From UBA6136 sp964386975 (GTDB taxonomy: Bacteria; Pseudomonadota; Gammaproteobacteria; Methylococcales; Methylococcaceae), in contig CAYLUS010000005.1 of assembly GCA_964386975.1 (NCBI GenBank), positions 1-64,000 on the forward strand: a stretch of DNA of 64,000 nt, read 5' to 3'. The notes below the pieces were generated by a model. It was not told where the DNA came from. It did not search any database and saw nothing but the letters and a program-made list of their open reading frames with translations. Within the stretch, counting starts at the first letter, position 1. Each line of letters starts with the position of its first letter. Below are positions 1 through 8,803 of the stretch, in pieces. A program made the translations under genes and the position numbers.

Positions 1-1433
1 CGTTCCAGGTTGTCCCCATAGTAAGCCTGCTGCCAGTCCTTAAGTGACCGATCGACAAAGTTCTGGTAAGCCCCACCACCAGCAATGCGCGTGATCGCCC
101 TGTAGAAATGGTCTTGCCATTGTCGAGCCATGTCCACCCGCTGAGGATTAAGACTCCCTTTCCAATCGATGCTTATACCCGCCAACCATTGACTGCGCCG
201 ATGCACGAAGGCCGTTGCGTCGGGCATGACGTCATTGACCGCACCGCCAGTTTGGTAAAACTTGATATAGCCGTTGCCGCCCGGGTGTTTCCAACGACGG
301 AGGTGTTTTCTGATCACGGGAATCATAGCCTGGGGCATGGCGGCATTGATAAACCTTGATCTGAAGCGGTAATAGGAAGGCAATCCGGCATCGCTGATTC
401 GTCTTTGCCCCTCCCAGTACGGAAGCGACTCCATCATGGAGGAAGAGGGTGATCGCACTGCGTTAATGGGGGCAATCAGATCAAGGAATGCCTGCATGGT
501 TCCGGCAAACTGCCCGAACATGAAGGCATTGATGGCCTCAGGATGGCTATTGACCGCCTCCGGCCTCAGATAGATCTGATGACCCAAGGCTCGGGGCGCA
601 TTCTCAAGAACTGAGAACAGGGTGGCGAGGAACTGATCTGACACATCGGACCAGTTGATCTTGAAGACAACCAGAGGGTCTGCCGGAAACACGGAGACAT
701 TGAAACTAGTATTGATACCTAGGTTTCCACCACCAACACCCCTTAAAGCCCAGAACAACGACGCATTTTCAGATGGGTTTGCACGGACCTTTTGGCCATC
801 TGCCAGCACCAGTTCTGTCTGAGTTACCAAATCCGAGCCGACACCAAAACGTCGCATGTTGAATCCGATGCCTCCCCCCAAAAGGAAGGCAGCCATCCCG
901 ACCCCAAGGCAACGACCATGGGTTAGCGTCCGATTGATTTGCTGGAGTGCCTTGGATGCCTGTGCAATGTTGGCTCCCGCCCCAAGATGCACCACCTCAC
1001 GCGCCTCGTCATAGGTGATCGTGTTAAGAGCCTGTGTATTGATCATCAATCCCCGGGTCGTGGAAAACCCTGCATAGGAGTGTCCGCCATTGCGAGTAAC
1101 CAGAGGAATCCCGTGTTTTCTGCACCACTTCAAGGCGAGGGCGATGTCTTCGTCGTTGGCACATACCGCGATACCCAGCGGTTGGACGGCTTGATAAACC
1201 CGATTATTCGGGAGAGAGATCGCACGATAGCCGGGATCACCGGGGATGATCAGGGTGCCGGCTAGGGCATTTCTGAGATCGTTCAGTGCAGAGTGGGGAA
1301 GGATCCTTTCCTCAGAAAACTGAGGTCCATCCGAGGGATCGGCGGTTCCTGCGTGGGTGAGAGAGAGAGCGGCGATCGCGGAACCGAATTTGAGGAAGTC
1401 GCGACGCGATGGATCCTCCGGGGGAAAGGCCAT
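1..1433 (-). CDS. Tat-exported FAD-linked oxidase, BBE family (C-terminus off window)
   Basis: This is a flavin-dependent oxidase of the berberine-bridge/hexose-oxidase type (FAD_binding_4 plus BBE domains). The ATG at 1433 gives an N-terminus with a twin-arginine motif (SRRDFLK, residues 9-15) followed by a short hydrophobic stretch, so export by Tat is likely. A conserved RNGGHSYAG segment carries the histidine that usually binds FAD. A later GRCLGVG...LGGGIGF segment carries the cysteine used for the second covalent flavin bond in this family. The frame stays open to the window edge, where the BBE signature DWQQAYYGDN is visible, so only about 30 residues are missing. The substrate cannot be read from sequence; relatives oxidise sugars, alcohols or alkaloids. 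It is a monocistronic-looking gene lying downstream of ygfZ on the same strand. Confidence 0.85.
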   Translation of the reverse strand, partial: MAFPPEDPSRRDFLKFGSAIAALSLTHAGTADPSDGPQFSEERILPHSALNDLRNALAGTLIIPGDPGYRAISLPNNRVYQAVQPLGIAVCANDEDIALALKWCRKHGIPLVTRNGGHSYAGFSTTRGLMINTQALNTITYDEAREVVHLGAGANIAQASKALQQINRTLTHGRCLGVGMAAFLLGGGIGFNMRRFGVGSDLVTQTELVLADGQKVRANPSENASLFWALRGVGGGNLGINTSFNVSVFPADPLVVFKINWSDVSDQFLATLFSVLENAPRALGHQIYLRPEAVNSHPEAINAFMFGQFAGTMQAFLDLIAPINAVRSPSSSMMESLPYWEGQRRISDAGLPSYYRFRSRFINAAMPQAMIPVIRKHLRRWKHPGGNGYIKFYQTGGAVNDVMPDATAFVHRRSQWLAGISIDWKGSLNPQRVDMARQWQDHFYRAITRIAGGGAYQNFVDRSLKDWQQAYYGDNLE

Positions 1434-1540
1434 AATCTGGTCCTTGCTCAAAGCCGATGGGAATAGGGGGGAACAAATGATCACTCAGAGCCCAGTTTCC
1501 TGGTGCGACCCATGTATCCCGACAGAGATGGGGGGAAGCA

Positions 1541-2446
1541 TCAGGAGTTAAGCGGGCGCTCAAGCGGGACAAGGTTCAGGCAAGGACCATCGGCTGCATT
1601 CAGGCGAAGATCGCTCGAGGATGCCTGATCCTTCTGAAGGACCACCAGGCAGTGTGTTGTTCCTACGCTGTCGCGTGTTTGGTTAATAAGGGATCCTACA
1701 CTCTCAGACGTGCCACCTTGGCCCAAATGGATGGGAGCACCTTCATGAATCTCTGATGAGGCGCTGAAGGAGCCGCGATAAAGAACCCGCTTGAGTTGTC
1801 CCAAGAAATGGGTGCGGGCGACAATTTCCTGTCCGGTGTAGCAGCCTTTCTGGTAACTGATCCCGCCAAACCGCTCAAGGTCGAGCATCTGCGGCAGGAA
1901 AAGGTCACGGGTACTCGCCTTGATCCAAGGAAATCCTCGCTCGATTTCCCCGTAAAAGAACTGCTGATCGCCGCACCCTTGGGTGAAGGAAAGCGTGTCC
2001 GTTTCATCGATGATCAGGACGTGCTGCCCCCCTCCGGCATAGACGATCACCTTGCCTTTGGGTGTGTCTATGACGCCTTGGGCTCTGGGGAGCGTCAGAT
2101 CCTGACCTGAAAGGATCGCCGGAAGGTCTGCTGCCTTAGCTATCCCGATAGTCCCCGTGGTCGGGACCTCCAGAAACACCTGTCGTCGAAGGATATATTT
2201 TTGCAGGTGTTGGCAGATGCTCTCTACGAGGTCGGAAGCCAGCAAGAGCAGAAACCCTTCTTTATCGTGGACGATCAGGAAATTGGCGATCACCCGTCCC
2301 TTGGGGTTGCAAAAGGCACCTGTTCCAAGGTCGCCCGGGTTCAGGGCCAGCACATCCGAGGTCACCTGACCCTGAAGGAAAGCACCGGCATCCAGTCCCG
2401 TGACTTTAAGGCGCCCAAGCGCTTCAATTCGATCGATCGTCTTCAT
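1541..2446 (-). CDS. ygfZ: YgfZ/GcvT-like tetrahydrofolate-dependent Fe-S cluster maintenance protein
   Basis: YgfZ supports repair or assembly of certain iron-sulfur enzymes such as MiaB and binds folate through a GcvT-type fold. The family signature KGCYTGQE is at residues 200-207 of the 301-residue product and contains the conserved cysteine. The frame could start 66 bases earlier at a TTG, but that would overlap htpX. The ATG at 2446, 28 bases after the htpX stop, begins MKTIDRIEALGRL, which matches where family members begin, so I chose it. The short spacing suggests co-transcription with htpX. The assignment rests on the signature motif and length; nothing looks broken. Confidence 0.85.
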   Translation of the reverse strand: MKTIDRIEALGRLKVTGLDAGAFLQGQVTSDVLALNPGDLGTGAFCNPKGRVIANFLIVHDKEGFLLLLASDLVESICQHLQKYILRRQVFLEVPTTGTIGIAKAADLPAILSGQDLTLPRAQGVIDTPKGKVIVYAGGGQHVLIIDETDTLSFTQGCGDQQFFYGEIERGFPWIKASTRDLFLPQMLDLERFGGISYQKGCYTGQEIVARTHFLGQLKRVLYRGSFSASSEIHEGAPIHLGQGGTSESVGSLINQTRDSVGTTHCLVVLQKDQASSSDLRLNAADGPCLNLVPLERPLNS

Positions 2447-2474
2447 GAGGGGGATTGTGCGCTCATCGAAGGAT

Positions 2475-3371
2475 TCACCGACGGGCTTCCAGCGCTCTGA
2501 TCCGCTCTTCAAGCGGCGGGTGGCTCAGGAACAGACGACTGAAACCCGATCCCCCCCCACTAATACCAAATGCCGCGAGCTCACCAGGGAGATCCTGAGG
2601 CTCCTGCGCTCTTTGGAGCGCCTTGAGTGCATTAATCATCTTGCCGGTACCGGCGAGTTTCGCGCCCCCTTCATCGGCCTTGAACTCGCGGTGCCTTGAG
2701 AACCACATGACGATCATGGTTGCGAGAACCGAGAGGACCAACTGAGCAAGCATCTGGGTAATGTAATACCCCGGCCCATAGCCATAACTCCGATCATCAT
2801 TGCTGCCCGAACGGAGCAAAACACGATCAACCAGATAGCCAGCGATACTGGCAAGAAAATACACGAACGTATTAACGACGCCCTGGAGGAGTCCCATGGT
2901 CACCATGTCGCCGTTGGCGACATGGCTCATTTCATGACCGAGCACCGCCTCGACTTCTTCAGGCGACATGCGCTCGAGAAGACCGGTACTTACGGCGACC
3001 AGGGCATCATTGCGGCTCATGCCGGTGGCGAAGGCATTCGGTTCAGGTGCTTGGAAGATGCCGACTTCCGGCATGCCAAGCCCCAAGGATCGTGACTGGT
3101 GCGCAACCGTATCCAGAAGCCAAGCTTCCGTCTGGTTGGAGGGCCGATCAATCACATGGACACCCATCGATTGCTTGGCCATCCACTTGGACATCATCAA
3201 TGAAATGAATGATCCGCTCATACCGATAACGGCGGAGGAAATCAGGAGAGAGTCAAGGCTGATGGGCACGCCGCGGGCCTGAAGATAGCCACCAATTCCA
3301 AGAAGATGAAAAACGATGCTGATCAAAAGCAGCACAGCGGCATTGGTCAGCATGAAAAGCAGAATTCGCAT
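2475..3371 (-). CDS. htpX: Membrane zinc metalloprotease HtpX
   Basis: HtpX is an inner-membrane M48 endopeptidase that degrades damaged or misfolded membrane proteins together with FtsH. The product is 298 residues, the usual length. It has two N-terminal membrane helices (about 4-24 and 40-60), the zinc motif HEMSH at 146-150, two further hydrophobic segments around 160-180 and 200-220, and a downstream REFKADEGG segment that should supply the third zinc ligand. The start is an ATG at 3371. It is transcribed away from the dehydrogenase gene and is probably the first gene of an htpX-ygfZ pair. Confidence 0.93.
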   Translation of the reverse strand: MRILLFMLTNAAVLLLISIVFHLLGIGGYLQARGVPISLDSLLISSAVIGMSGSFISLMMSKWMAKQSMGVHVIDRPSNQTEAWLLDTVAHQSRSLGLGMPEVGIFQAPEPNAFATGMSRNDALVAVSTGLLERMSPEEVEAVLGHEMSHVANGDMVTMGLLQGVVNTFVYFLASIAGYLVDRVLLRSGSNDDRSYGYGPGYYITQMLAQLVLSVLATMIVMWFSRHREFKADEGGAKLAGTGKMINALKALQRAQEPQDLPGELAAFGISGGGSGFSRLFLSHPPLEERIRALEARR

Positions 3372-3404
3372 GGGTTTACCCGTTGGATAGAAGAGCCTGA
3401 TGAC

Positions 3405-3433
3405 ATAATTGGTACAGGTGGGATAAAAATCAA
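3405..3433 (-). promoter_or_regulatory. Candidate sigma70 promoter for htpX-ygfZ
   Basis: On the minus strand TTGATT (3433-3428) and AATTAT (3410-3405) are separated by 17 bases, each matching consensus at four of six positions. The site lies about 35 bases upstream of the htpX ATG, in the 122-base divergent gap. It is a pattern match only. Confidence 0.3.
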
Positions 3434-3493
3434 GTCGGTTCCCTCACCAATCGGGTGTTCGGATGAACAATTCTTATTGAACAGGTGATGGAC

Positions 3494-4627
3494 ATGGGGG
3501 CATTCAAATGGCTGGGGCTGTTCATGGTGTGTGTACCGTTGGCAACGGCAGCAGCGCCAGTACCCGAAGGCCTTCGGGTGCGGGAGGGCCTTCGGCTCTC
3601 GGTCTTTGCCGACCAGTTGCTCAACCCTCGGGGGATGGCACTTGCATCGGATGGCACGGTCTTGGTGGGCACCCAGAACGCGGGCCTGGTCTATGCCCTT
3701 AAGGATCGCGATGGCGATGGTGTGGTGGATGGCCGACGGATTGTGGCCGATGGGCTTGAGGGGCCGACCGGGATTGCCGTGATCGGTGAGGATCTTTATG
3801 TGGCCGATATGAGCCGGGTCCTCAAGTACCGGGGTGCGGCCCAATGGACCTCGACCAACGCGCAGATCGCGGGGGAAGTCATTTTTGATGGGTTTCCCAA
3901 GGGCGACATGCACATCTGGAAAACCCTCAAGGTCGGCCCTGAAGGAAAGCTCTATGCCACCGTCGGCGTCCCCTGCAACAGTTGTGAGGTCAGCCATCCG
4001 CTGCATGGCCGACTGGTGCGCATGAACCCGGATGGCTCCGGACTTGAGATACTGGCATCGGGACTTAGAAACAGCATGGGCTTCGACTTCGACCCCAACG
4101 ATGCCTCCCTCTGGCTGAGTGACAATGGGCGAGACTGGCTGGGTGACGATGTGCCGCCGGATGAACTCAATCATTTGAACCAGCCGGGAACTGACTTTGG
4201 ATTTCCCCGCTGCTTTGGCAAATCGGTGCTGGATCCGGTATTTGGCAAAGCGGGTGCCTGTGAAAGCGCGCAGGCGCCTGAGTGGGAATTTCCGGCGCAT
4301 GTCGCGGCGCTCGGGATCCATTTCTATCGGGGCACGCGCCTTCCGGCGGCCTATCAGGGGCAACTTCTTGTCGCCCAGCACGGGTCCTGGAACCGCTCTC
4401 GACCGCAGGGCTATCGCCTGGTCATGATCCGTTTCAAGAGTGGTCATCCGGTGGCCGAGGAACCGCTCATCGAAGGCTGGCTCAGCGACTCAGGTGCCGT
4501 GAGCGGCCGGCCGGTGGATCTCCTTGAACTCAAAGATGGCAGCGTTTTGCTGTCTGACGACCTTGGGGGCATCCTCTACCGGATCAGCCCTGAACTCTCA
4601 CGTACTGTCTCTGATCGCGAAGGGTAA
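3494..4627 (+). CDS. Secreted PQQ-dependent sugar/sorbosone dehydrogenase-like beta-propeller
   Basis: This belongs to the glucose/sorbosone dehydrogenase (GSDH) six-bladed propeller family, periplasmic oxidoreductases that usually carry PQQ. Typical landmarks are SDNGRDWLGDD.PPDELNH about two thirds in and AQHGSWNRS near the C-terminus. In-frame GTG and ATG codons lie at 3485 and 3488, but an AGGTGA ribosome-binding sequence sits five bases before the ATG at 3494. That start gives a clean signal peptide (MGAFKWLGLFMVCVPLATA). The mature protein is about 355 residues, close to the family norm. The substrate is unknown. It reads divergently from htpX and is followed after six bases by a methyltransferase gene, so the two may be co-transcribed. 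Confidence 0.8.
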   Translation: MGAFKWLGLFMVCVPLATAAAPVPEGLRVREGLRLSVFADQLLNPRGMALASDGTVLVGTQNAGLVYALKDRDGDGVVDGRRIVADGLEGPTGIAVIGEDLYVADMSRVLKYRGAAQWTSTNAQIAGEVIFDGFPKGDMHIWKTLKVGPEGKLYATVGVPCNSCEVSHPLHGRLVRMNPDGSGLEILASGLRNSMGFDFDPNDASLWLSDNGRDWLGDDVPPDELNHLNQPGTDFGFPRCFGKSVLDPVFGKAGACESAQAPEWEFPAHVAALGIHFYRGTRLPAAYQGQLLVAQHGSWNRSRPQGYRLVMIRFKSGHPVAEEPLIEGWLSDSGAVSGRPVDLLELKDGSVLLSDDLGGILYRISPELSRTVSDREG

Positions 4628-4633
4628 TGGACT

Positions 4634-5359
4634 ATGGATCACGCTGAACACCTCTTTCAGGGCGCATTTTCGGAAGAATATGTCTTTCTTCGGAAAATCT
4701 GTCCGGCCTCGATCACCATGAGCGAGAGGGTCGGTGCGTTTGTCGCCGGTGTTGATGTGCCTCCTCAACGACCCCTTACGATTTTTGAAATCGGCTGCGG
4801 CACCGGAATCACCTCGCGTTATCTTCTTGATGCGCAGCCAGAAGCCACCGTGGTGGCGGTCGACAATGCCCCAAGCATGATTCAGCAGGCGGCGTCTTTT
4901 TTGGACGCATCCATCCAATCCGGCCAACTTCGGTTGATCGAATCCGATGCGCTGTCTGTCTTAAAAACCCTTGATGACCACTCAATCGATGTCGTGGCCT
5001 CCGCTTATGCCATCCATAACTTTCTGCATGGATATCGCCGGCGGGTGCATGAAGAGATTTTTCGGGTGCTGCGCCCCGGCGGGGTTCTGGTCAATGGCGA
5101 TCGATTTGGCATCGATGATGAAAAGACGCATCTCCTGACCATCCAGGCCGAAGTGAAGGAGTACTTCAGGGTGTTTCGGGAAGCAGACCGCCTGGATCTT
5201 CTGGAACAATGGATGGTTCATCTCTTGAGCGATGAATCTGCCGAGCATGCCATGCGCTTGGCCCCCATGCTGGAACTGATGGCGACGATCGGCTTTGTTG
5301 ATTGCACAGTGCATGAGCGCTTTGAGGTCAATGCATTGGTGAGCGGGAGAAAACCATGA
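4634..5359 (+). CDS. Class I SAM-dependent methyltransferase
   Basis: The 241-residue product has motif I EIGCGTG at 52-58, an acidic residue ending strand 2 (VVAVDNA), and a post-motif III segment VLRPGGVLVNGD. These define a small-molecule type class I methyltransferase. The substrate is not predictable; the HNFLHGYRRRVHEEIFRVL stretch is common in ubiquinone/menaquinone-type methyltransferases but is not specific. The last four bases overlap the radA start (ATGA), which implies translational coupling with radA. Six bases separate it from the upstream dehydrogenase gene. Confidence 0.75.
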   Translation: MDHAEHLFQGAFSEEYVFLRKICPASITMSERVGAFVAGVDVPPQRPLTIFEIGCGTGITSRYLLDAQPEATVVAVDNAPSMIQQAASFLDASIQSGQLRLIESDALSVLKTLDDHSIDVVASAYAIHNFLHGYRRRVHEEIFRVLRPGGVLVNGDRFGIDDEKTHLLTIQAEVKEYFRVFREADRLDLLEQWMVHLLSDESAEHAMRLAPMLELMATIGFVDCTVHERFEVNALVSGRKP

Positions 5360-6741
5360 GCAGCGCCAAGCCAAAGGCGCCGCGTCATGTTCATCGCTGT
5401 ACCGAATGCGGTCATGTGCAAAGCAAATGGGCAGGGCAATGCCCTGGCTGCACCGGTTGGAACACGCTGGTTGAAAGCCTTGAGGATCCGCCCTCGGTGG
5501 TGCCTTCGCGCTTTTCGGGTTATGCAGGTTCAGCGACCCTCGAAGACCGGATGCCCGTCTCCCTGGCCGCGGTTGAGGCCGAAGATGTCGCGCGGGAGCC
5601 ATCGGGTCTGATCGAATTTGATCGGGTGCTGGGCGGAGGCCTTGTCAATGGCTCTGCCATCCTGATCGGCGGCGATCCGGGAATCGGCAAATCGACGCTG
5701 TTATTGCAGACGGTCTCGGCCTTGAGTGCCCGTGCGCAGGTGCTCTATATCACCGGTGAGGAAAGCATCAATCAGGTCGGGCTCCGGGCACGGCGTCTGG
5801 ATCTTCGCTGCGAAACCGTCCAGATCCTGGCGGAAACCGAGTTGGAACGGATTCTCGCGATTGCCACACGCCTGAAGCCAGACTATTTGGTGGTTGACTC
5901 CATTCAGACTGTCTACAGCGGCTTGCTGCAGTCCGCCCCTGGATCCGTGGCGCAGGTCCGGGAGTGCGCCGCACAATTGGTGCGCTTTGCCAAGCTAACC
6001 CAGACGACCGTGTTCCTGGTCGGTCACGTCACCAAGGAAGGGGCGCTGGCCGGGCCCCGTGTGCTGGAGCACATGGTCGACACCGTGCTCTACTTTGAGG
6101 GTGACAGTGGCAGTCGATTCCGGGTCATCCGTGCCTTCAAGAATCGCTTTGGGGCGGTCAATGAACTGGGGGTGTTCGCCATGACCGAGACGGGCCTTAA
6201 AGAGGTCCGCAATCCCTCGGCCATTTTTCTCTCGCGCGGCGAAGAAGACGCGGCTGGCAGTACCGTCATGGTGATGCGCGAGGGGAGTCGGCCCTTGCTG
6301 GTCGAGGTTCAGGCGCTGGTGGATGATTCCCAGCTTCCAAGCCCCCGGCGGGTGGCCGTGGGCATGGATGGTAACCGTCTGGGGATGTTGCTGGCCATCC
6401 TCCATCGCCATGGCGCCATCCCGATCCTCAATCAGGACGTTTTCATTAACCTGGTGGGGGGGCTCAAGCTGAGTGAGACGGCCGGTGATCTTGCGGTGGT
6501 ACTGGCGATTGTTTCGAGTTTCAGGAACCGCCCCATACCCAGAGATTGGGTCATCTTTGGTGAATTGGGGCTCAATGGCGAAGTAAGGCCGGTCCAAAAC
6601 GGCGAGGAACGGCTACGAGAGGCGGCCAAGCATGGCTTCAAGCACGCGCTTGCGCCTCTCAAGAACATCACCCGGGAAGACACGCTGGGTTTGAAGGTAG
6701 TCCCGGTGAGAACCTTAAGGGACGCCATTGATGCGCTGTAA
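5356..6741 (+). CDS. radA: DNA repair ATPase RadA (Sms)
   Basis: RadA is a RecA-like, hexameric DNA-dependent ATPase that promotes branch migration and processing of recombination intermediates. The 461-residue product shows all expected parts: a C4 zinc finger (Cys 15, 18, 29, 32), Walker A GGDPGIGKS at 105-113, the RadA-specific KNRFG motif at 262-266 and a C-terminal Lon-protease-like domain from about residue 280. The ATG at 5356 overlaps the methyltransferase stop. The gene is intact and of usual length. Confidence 0.96.
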   Translation: MSSAKPKAPRHVHRCTECGHVQSKWAGQCPGCTGWNTLVESLEDPPSVVPSRFSGYAGSATLEDRMPVSLAAVEAEDVAREPSGLIEFDRVLGGGLVNGSAILIGGDPGIGKSTLLLQTVSALSARAQVLYITGEESINQVGLRARRLDLRCETVQILAETELERILAIATRLKPDYLVVDSIQTVYSGLLQSAPGSVAQVRECAAQLVRFAKLTQTTVFLVGHVTKEGALAGPRVLEHMVDTVLYFEGDSGSRFRVIRAFKNRFGAVNELGVFAMTETGLKEVRNPSAIFLSRGEEDAAGSTVMVMREGSRPLLVEVQALVDDSQLPSPRRVAVGMDGNRLGMLLAILHRHGAIPILNQDVFINLVGGLKLSETAGDLAVVLAIVSSFRNRPIPRDWVIFGELGLNGEVRPVQNGEERLREAAKHGFKHALAPLKNITREDTLGLKVVPVRTLRDAIDAL

Positions 6742-6760
6742 GGACCCCAGGGATTCGAAC

Positions 6761-6789
6761 TTGGCCCCTGTTGCCCGCCCCGCTATGAT
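6761..6789 (+). promoter_or_regulatory. Candidate sigma70 promoter of the small lipoprotein gene
   Basis: TTGGCC (6761-6766) and TATGAT (6784-6789) are spaced by exactly 17 bases in the short gap after radA, about 50 bases before the next ATG. The -10 box is a strong match and the -35 box a partial one. Confidence 0.45.
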
Positions 6790-6840
6790 GGCGTCATGAC
6801 CCCACTCCTTGGCTGTTGATGACATTGAGGACCCTTTACC

Positions 6841-7269
6841 ATGGCAGACGCCCTTAAACCCTTCACCCCATGGACCCGACCTTTGGCGCTGATCATTCTG
6901 GTTGGGCTGCCGTTTACGGCCTGCACAACCCTGACTGAAGCCGAAAAGGCGACCCAGACCGAAGGCATCCTGGCTGCGGCCGGTTTCCGCATCAAGCTGG
7001 CCGATACCCCGGACAAGCTGGCGCATACCCAGGCGCTGACCCAGCACCAGATCGTGCCGCACCAGAAAGACGGGGAGGTCTACTACGTCTATGCCGATGC
7101 CACCACCTGCAAGTGCGTCTACTGGGGCAATGAAGAGGCCTATCAGCGCTACCAGCAATTCGCCCTGCAGCGAGAACTGGCCGATGAACAACGTCAGGCC
7201 GCCCAGATGAACGCCAACGCCTCGATGAACTGGGGCATGTGGGGCATGGGCCCCTGGTGGGTCTACTGA
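6841..7269 (+). CDS. Putative small lipoprotein of unknown function
   Basis: This 142-residue product has a positively charged start, a hydrophobic segment (about 16-26) and a lipobox-like PFTAC at residues 24-28, so it is probably lipidated and membrane anchored. The middle contains a CKC pair and aromatic residues (YYVYADATTCKCVYWG). The C-terminus is Met/Trp/Gly-rich and ends WWVY. I do not recognise a named family. It sits alone between radA and cysG, with its own likely promoter and a GC-rich hairpin just after the stop. The lipoprotein prediction is fairly safe; the role is unknown. Confidence 0.6.
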   Translation: MADALKPFTPWTRPLALIILVGLPFTACTTLTEAEKATQTEGILAAAGFRIKLADTPDKLAHTQALTQHQIVPHQKDGEVYYVYADATTCKCVYWGNEEAYQRYQQFALQRELADEQRQAAQMNANASMNWGMWGMGPWWVY

Positions 7270-7275
7270 CCGATC

Positions 7276-7297
7276 CGGGCCCCCGTTGGGGCGCCCG
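7276..7297 (+). terminator. GC-rich hairpin after the lipoprotein gene
   Basis: CGGGC-CCCC (7276-7284) pairs with GGGG-GCCCG (7288-7297) around a GTT loop, with one bulged C. It lies six bases after the stop codon. There is no good T-tract, so rho-independent termination is possible but not certain. Confidence 0.3.
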
Positions 7298-7369
7298 TTC
7301 CACCCCTAATTTCTCTGGCTCCCTGCCACGGATGGCAACCCTCTTGTTCAGCGCAGTCTGCGTGTTCTT

Positions 7370-8773
7370 ATGGATTACTTGCCGATCTTTCTGAAGCTCA
7401 CCAAGGCCCCCTGTCTGGTTGTGGGTGCAGGGGAGGTGGCATCCCGCAAGATTCAGGCCTTGCTGCGGGTCGATGCAGCCATCACCGTTCTTGCCCCCGA
7501 AATGGGGGCAGAGGTTCGCCATCTGATGGATGCCCACCCGCTGCGCTACTGCCAGAAAGCCTTCGAGCCAGAGGATATCCGGGGATTCTCGCTGGTGATC
7601 TCGGCGACCAACGATCCGGCGGTCAATCAGGACGTCGCCGATACCTGCAGAGCCCGGGGCATTCTGGTCAATGTGGTCGATTGCCCCCGCCTGTGTGATT
7701 TCATCTTCCCCGCCATTGTCGATCGAAGTCCGGTCATCATTGCGGTCTCGACCGGCGGTCGCTCACCGGTTCTGGCCCGGCTGATCCGGGGTCGGCTGGA
7801 ATCACTGTTGCCTTCTGGCTATGGCCAGCTGGCGCAATTGGCCGAGCAATTTCGAGAAAGGGTCAAACAAACCCTAAAGGATGCCCGAGCACGGCGCCGC
7901 TTCTGGGAAGAGGCCCTGGATGGGCCTCCGGCGGAACTGTGCCTTCAAGGCCGGGACCAGGAAGCCCGGATCGTGCTTGAGCGCCGGCTTCAGGACGCCC
8001 TCGCAACACCCCTTCGATCCGGGTCCCCCGGTTCCGTTTCTCTGGTCGGGGCAGGCCCCGGCGATCCTGATCTTTTGACGCTTCGGGCCTACCAACTCCT
8101 GCAGAAAGCCGATGTCATTGTCCATGACCGCCTGGTCAGCGCTGAAATCCTTCGCCTCGGGCGCGCCGATGCCCGACGAATTGATGTTGGCAAGGCCCGC
8201 AGCCGGCACACCTTGCCACAGGATGACATCAATCAGTTGCTGGTCCAGCTGGCCCGCGAGGGGCTTGAAGTTGTCAGGCTCAAAGGCGGGGATCCCTTTG
8301 TCTTTGGACGCGGCGGCGAGGAGATCGAGACCTTGATGGCGGAGGCAGTGCCTTTCCAGATCGTCCCCGGCGTCACCGCGGCGACCGGTTGCGCCGCCTA
8401 TGCAGGCATCCCCCTCACACACCGCGATCATGCCCAATCGGTTGCCTTTGTCACAGGTCATGGCAAGGACGGGGCGGTTCCTGGGGTCGACTGGTCACGC
8501 TATGTGGATGCGGGGCAGACGCTGGTGATCTACATGGGGCTCAACGCCTTTCCCGGGATTCGGGACAGACTGATCAGCGCCGGGATGCCTCAGGGGATGC
8601 CCGCGGCGATCATTCAAAATGGCACTTTAAGGGACCAGAAGGTGGTGGTCGGCACCCTTGAGTCGCTTGAGGCGCGGGCGCTAGAGGCGGGGATCACATC
8701 GCCTGCATTGATCATTGTCGGCACCGTGGTCGGGCTGCGCGAGCAGTTGGAATGGTTTCAGGGCAGTTCCTGA
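7370..8773 (+). CDS. cysG: Siroheme synthase CysG (trifunctional)
   Basis: CysG converts uroporphyrinogen III to siroheme. Its N-terminal half (residues about 1-205) is the NAD-dependent precorrin-2 dehydrogenase/ferrochelatase, with GAGEVASRK near the start and the GRSPVLARLIRGR segment. The C-terminal half (about 216-457) is the SAM uroporphyrinogen methyltransferase, with VGAGPGDPDLLTLRA and RLKGGDPFVFGRGGEE. At 467 residues it is full length. Siroheme is the cofactor of assimilatory sulfite and nitrite reductases; no cys or nir genes are adjacent. The start is the ATG at 7370. A perfect 12-bp inverted repeat overlaps the stop codon. Confidence 0.95.
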   Translation: MDYLPIFLKLTKAPCLVVGAGEVASRKIQALLRVDAAITVLAPEMGAEVRHLMDAHPLRYCQKAFEPEDIRGFSLVISATNDPAVNQDVADTCRARGILVNVVDCPRLCDFIFPAIVDRSPVIIAVSTGGRSPVLARLIRGRLESLLPSGYGQLAQLAEQFRERVKQTLKDARARRRFWEEALDGPPAELCLQGRDQEARIVLERRLQDALATPLRSGSPGSVSLVGAGPGDPDLLTLRAYQLLQKADVIVHDRLVSAEILRLGRADARRIDVGKARSRHTLPQDDINQLLVQLAREGLEVVRLKGGDPFVFGRGGEEIETLMAEAVPFQIVPGVTAATGCAAYAGIPLTHRDHAQSVAFVTGHGKDGAVPGVDWSRYVDAGQTLVIYMGLNAFPGIRDRLISAGMPQGMPAAIIQNGTLRDQKVVVGTLESLEARALEAGITSPALIIVGTVVGLREQLEWFQGSS

Positions 8774-8796
8774 GCCGCGAGGCCCAGGAACTGCCC
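8761..8796. terminator. Inverted repeat between convergent cysG and ftsK
   Basis: GGGCAGTTCCTG (8761-8772) and CAGGAACTGCCC (8785-8796) form a perfect 12-bp stem with a 12-base loop. The left arm contains the last codons and stop of cysG, and the ftsK stop is eight bases further on. A bidirectional terminator is the likely role, but neither side has a strong T-tract. Confidence 0.5.
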
Positions 8797-8803
8797 TGCC
8801 CAC

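Noticed and set aside
3347..4447. 366-codon open frame antisense to the sugar-dehydrogenase gene
   Set aside because: The composition is typical of a shadow frame (His/Arg/Pro-rich). The plus strand has clear family motifs and a signal peptide.
6742..6770. GGGATTCGAAC-type sequence resembling a tRNA T-arm on the minus strand
   Set aside because: No acceptor stem, D-arm or anticodon arm can be folded upstream on that strand, and the sequence doubles as a promoter region. It is a chance match.
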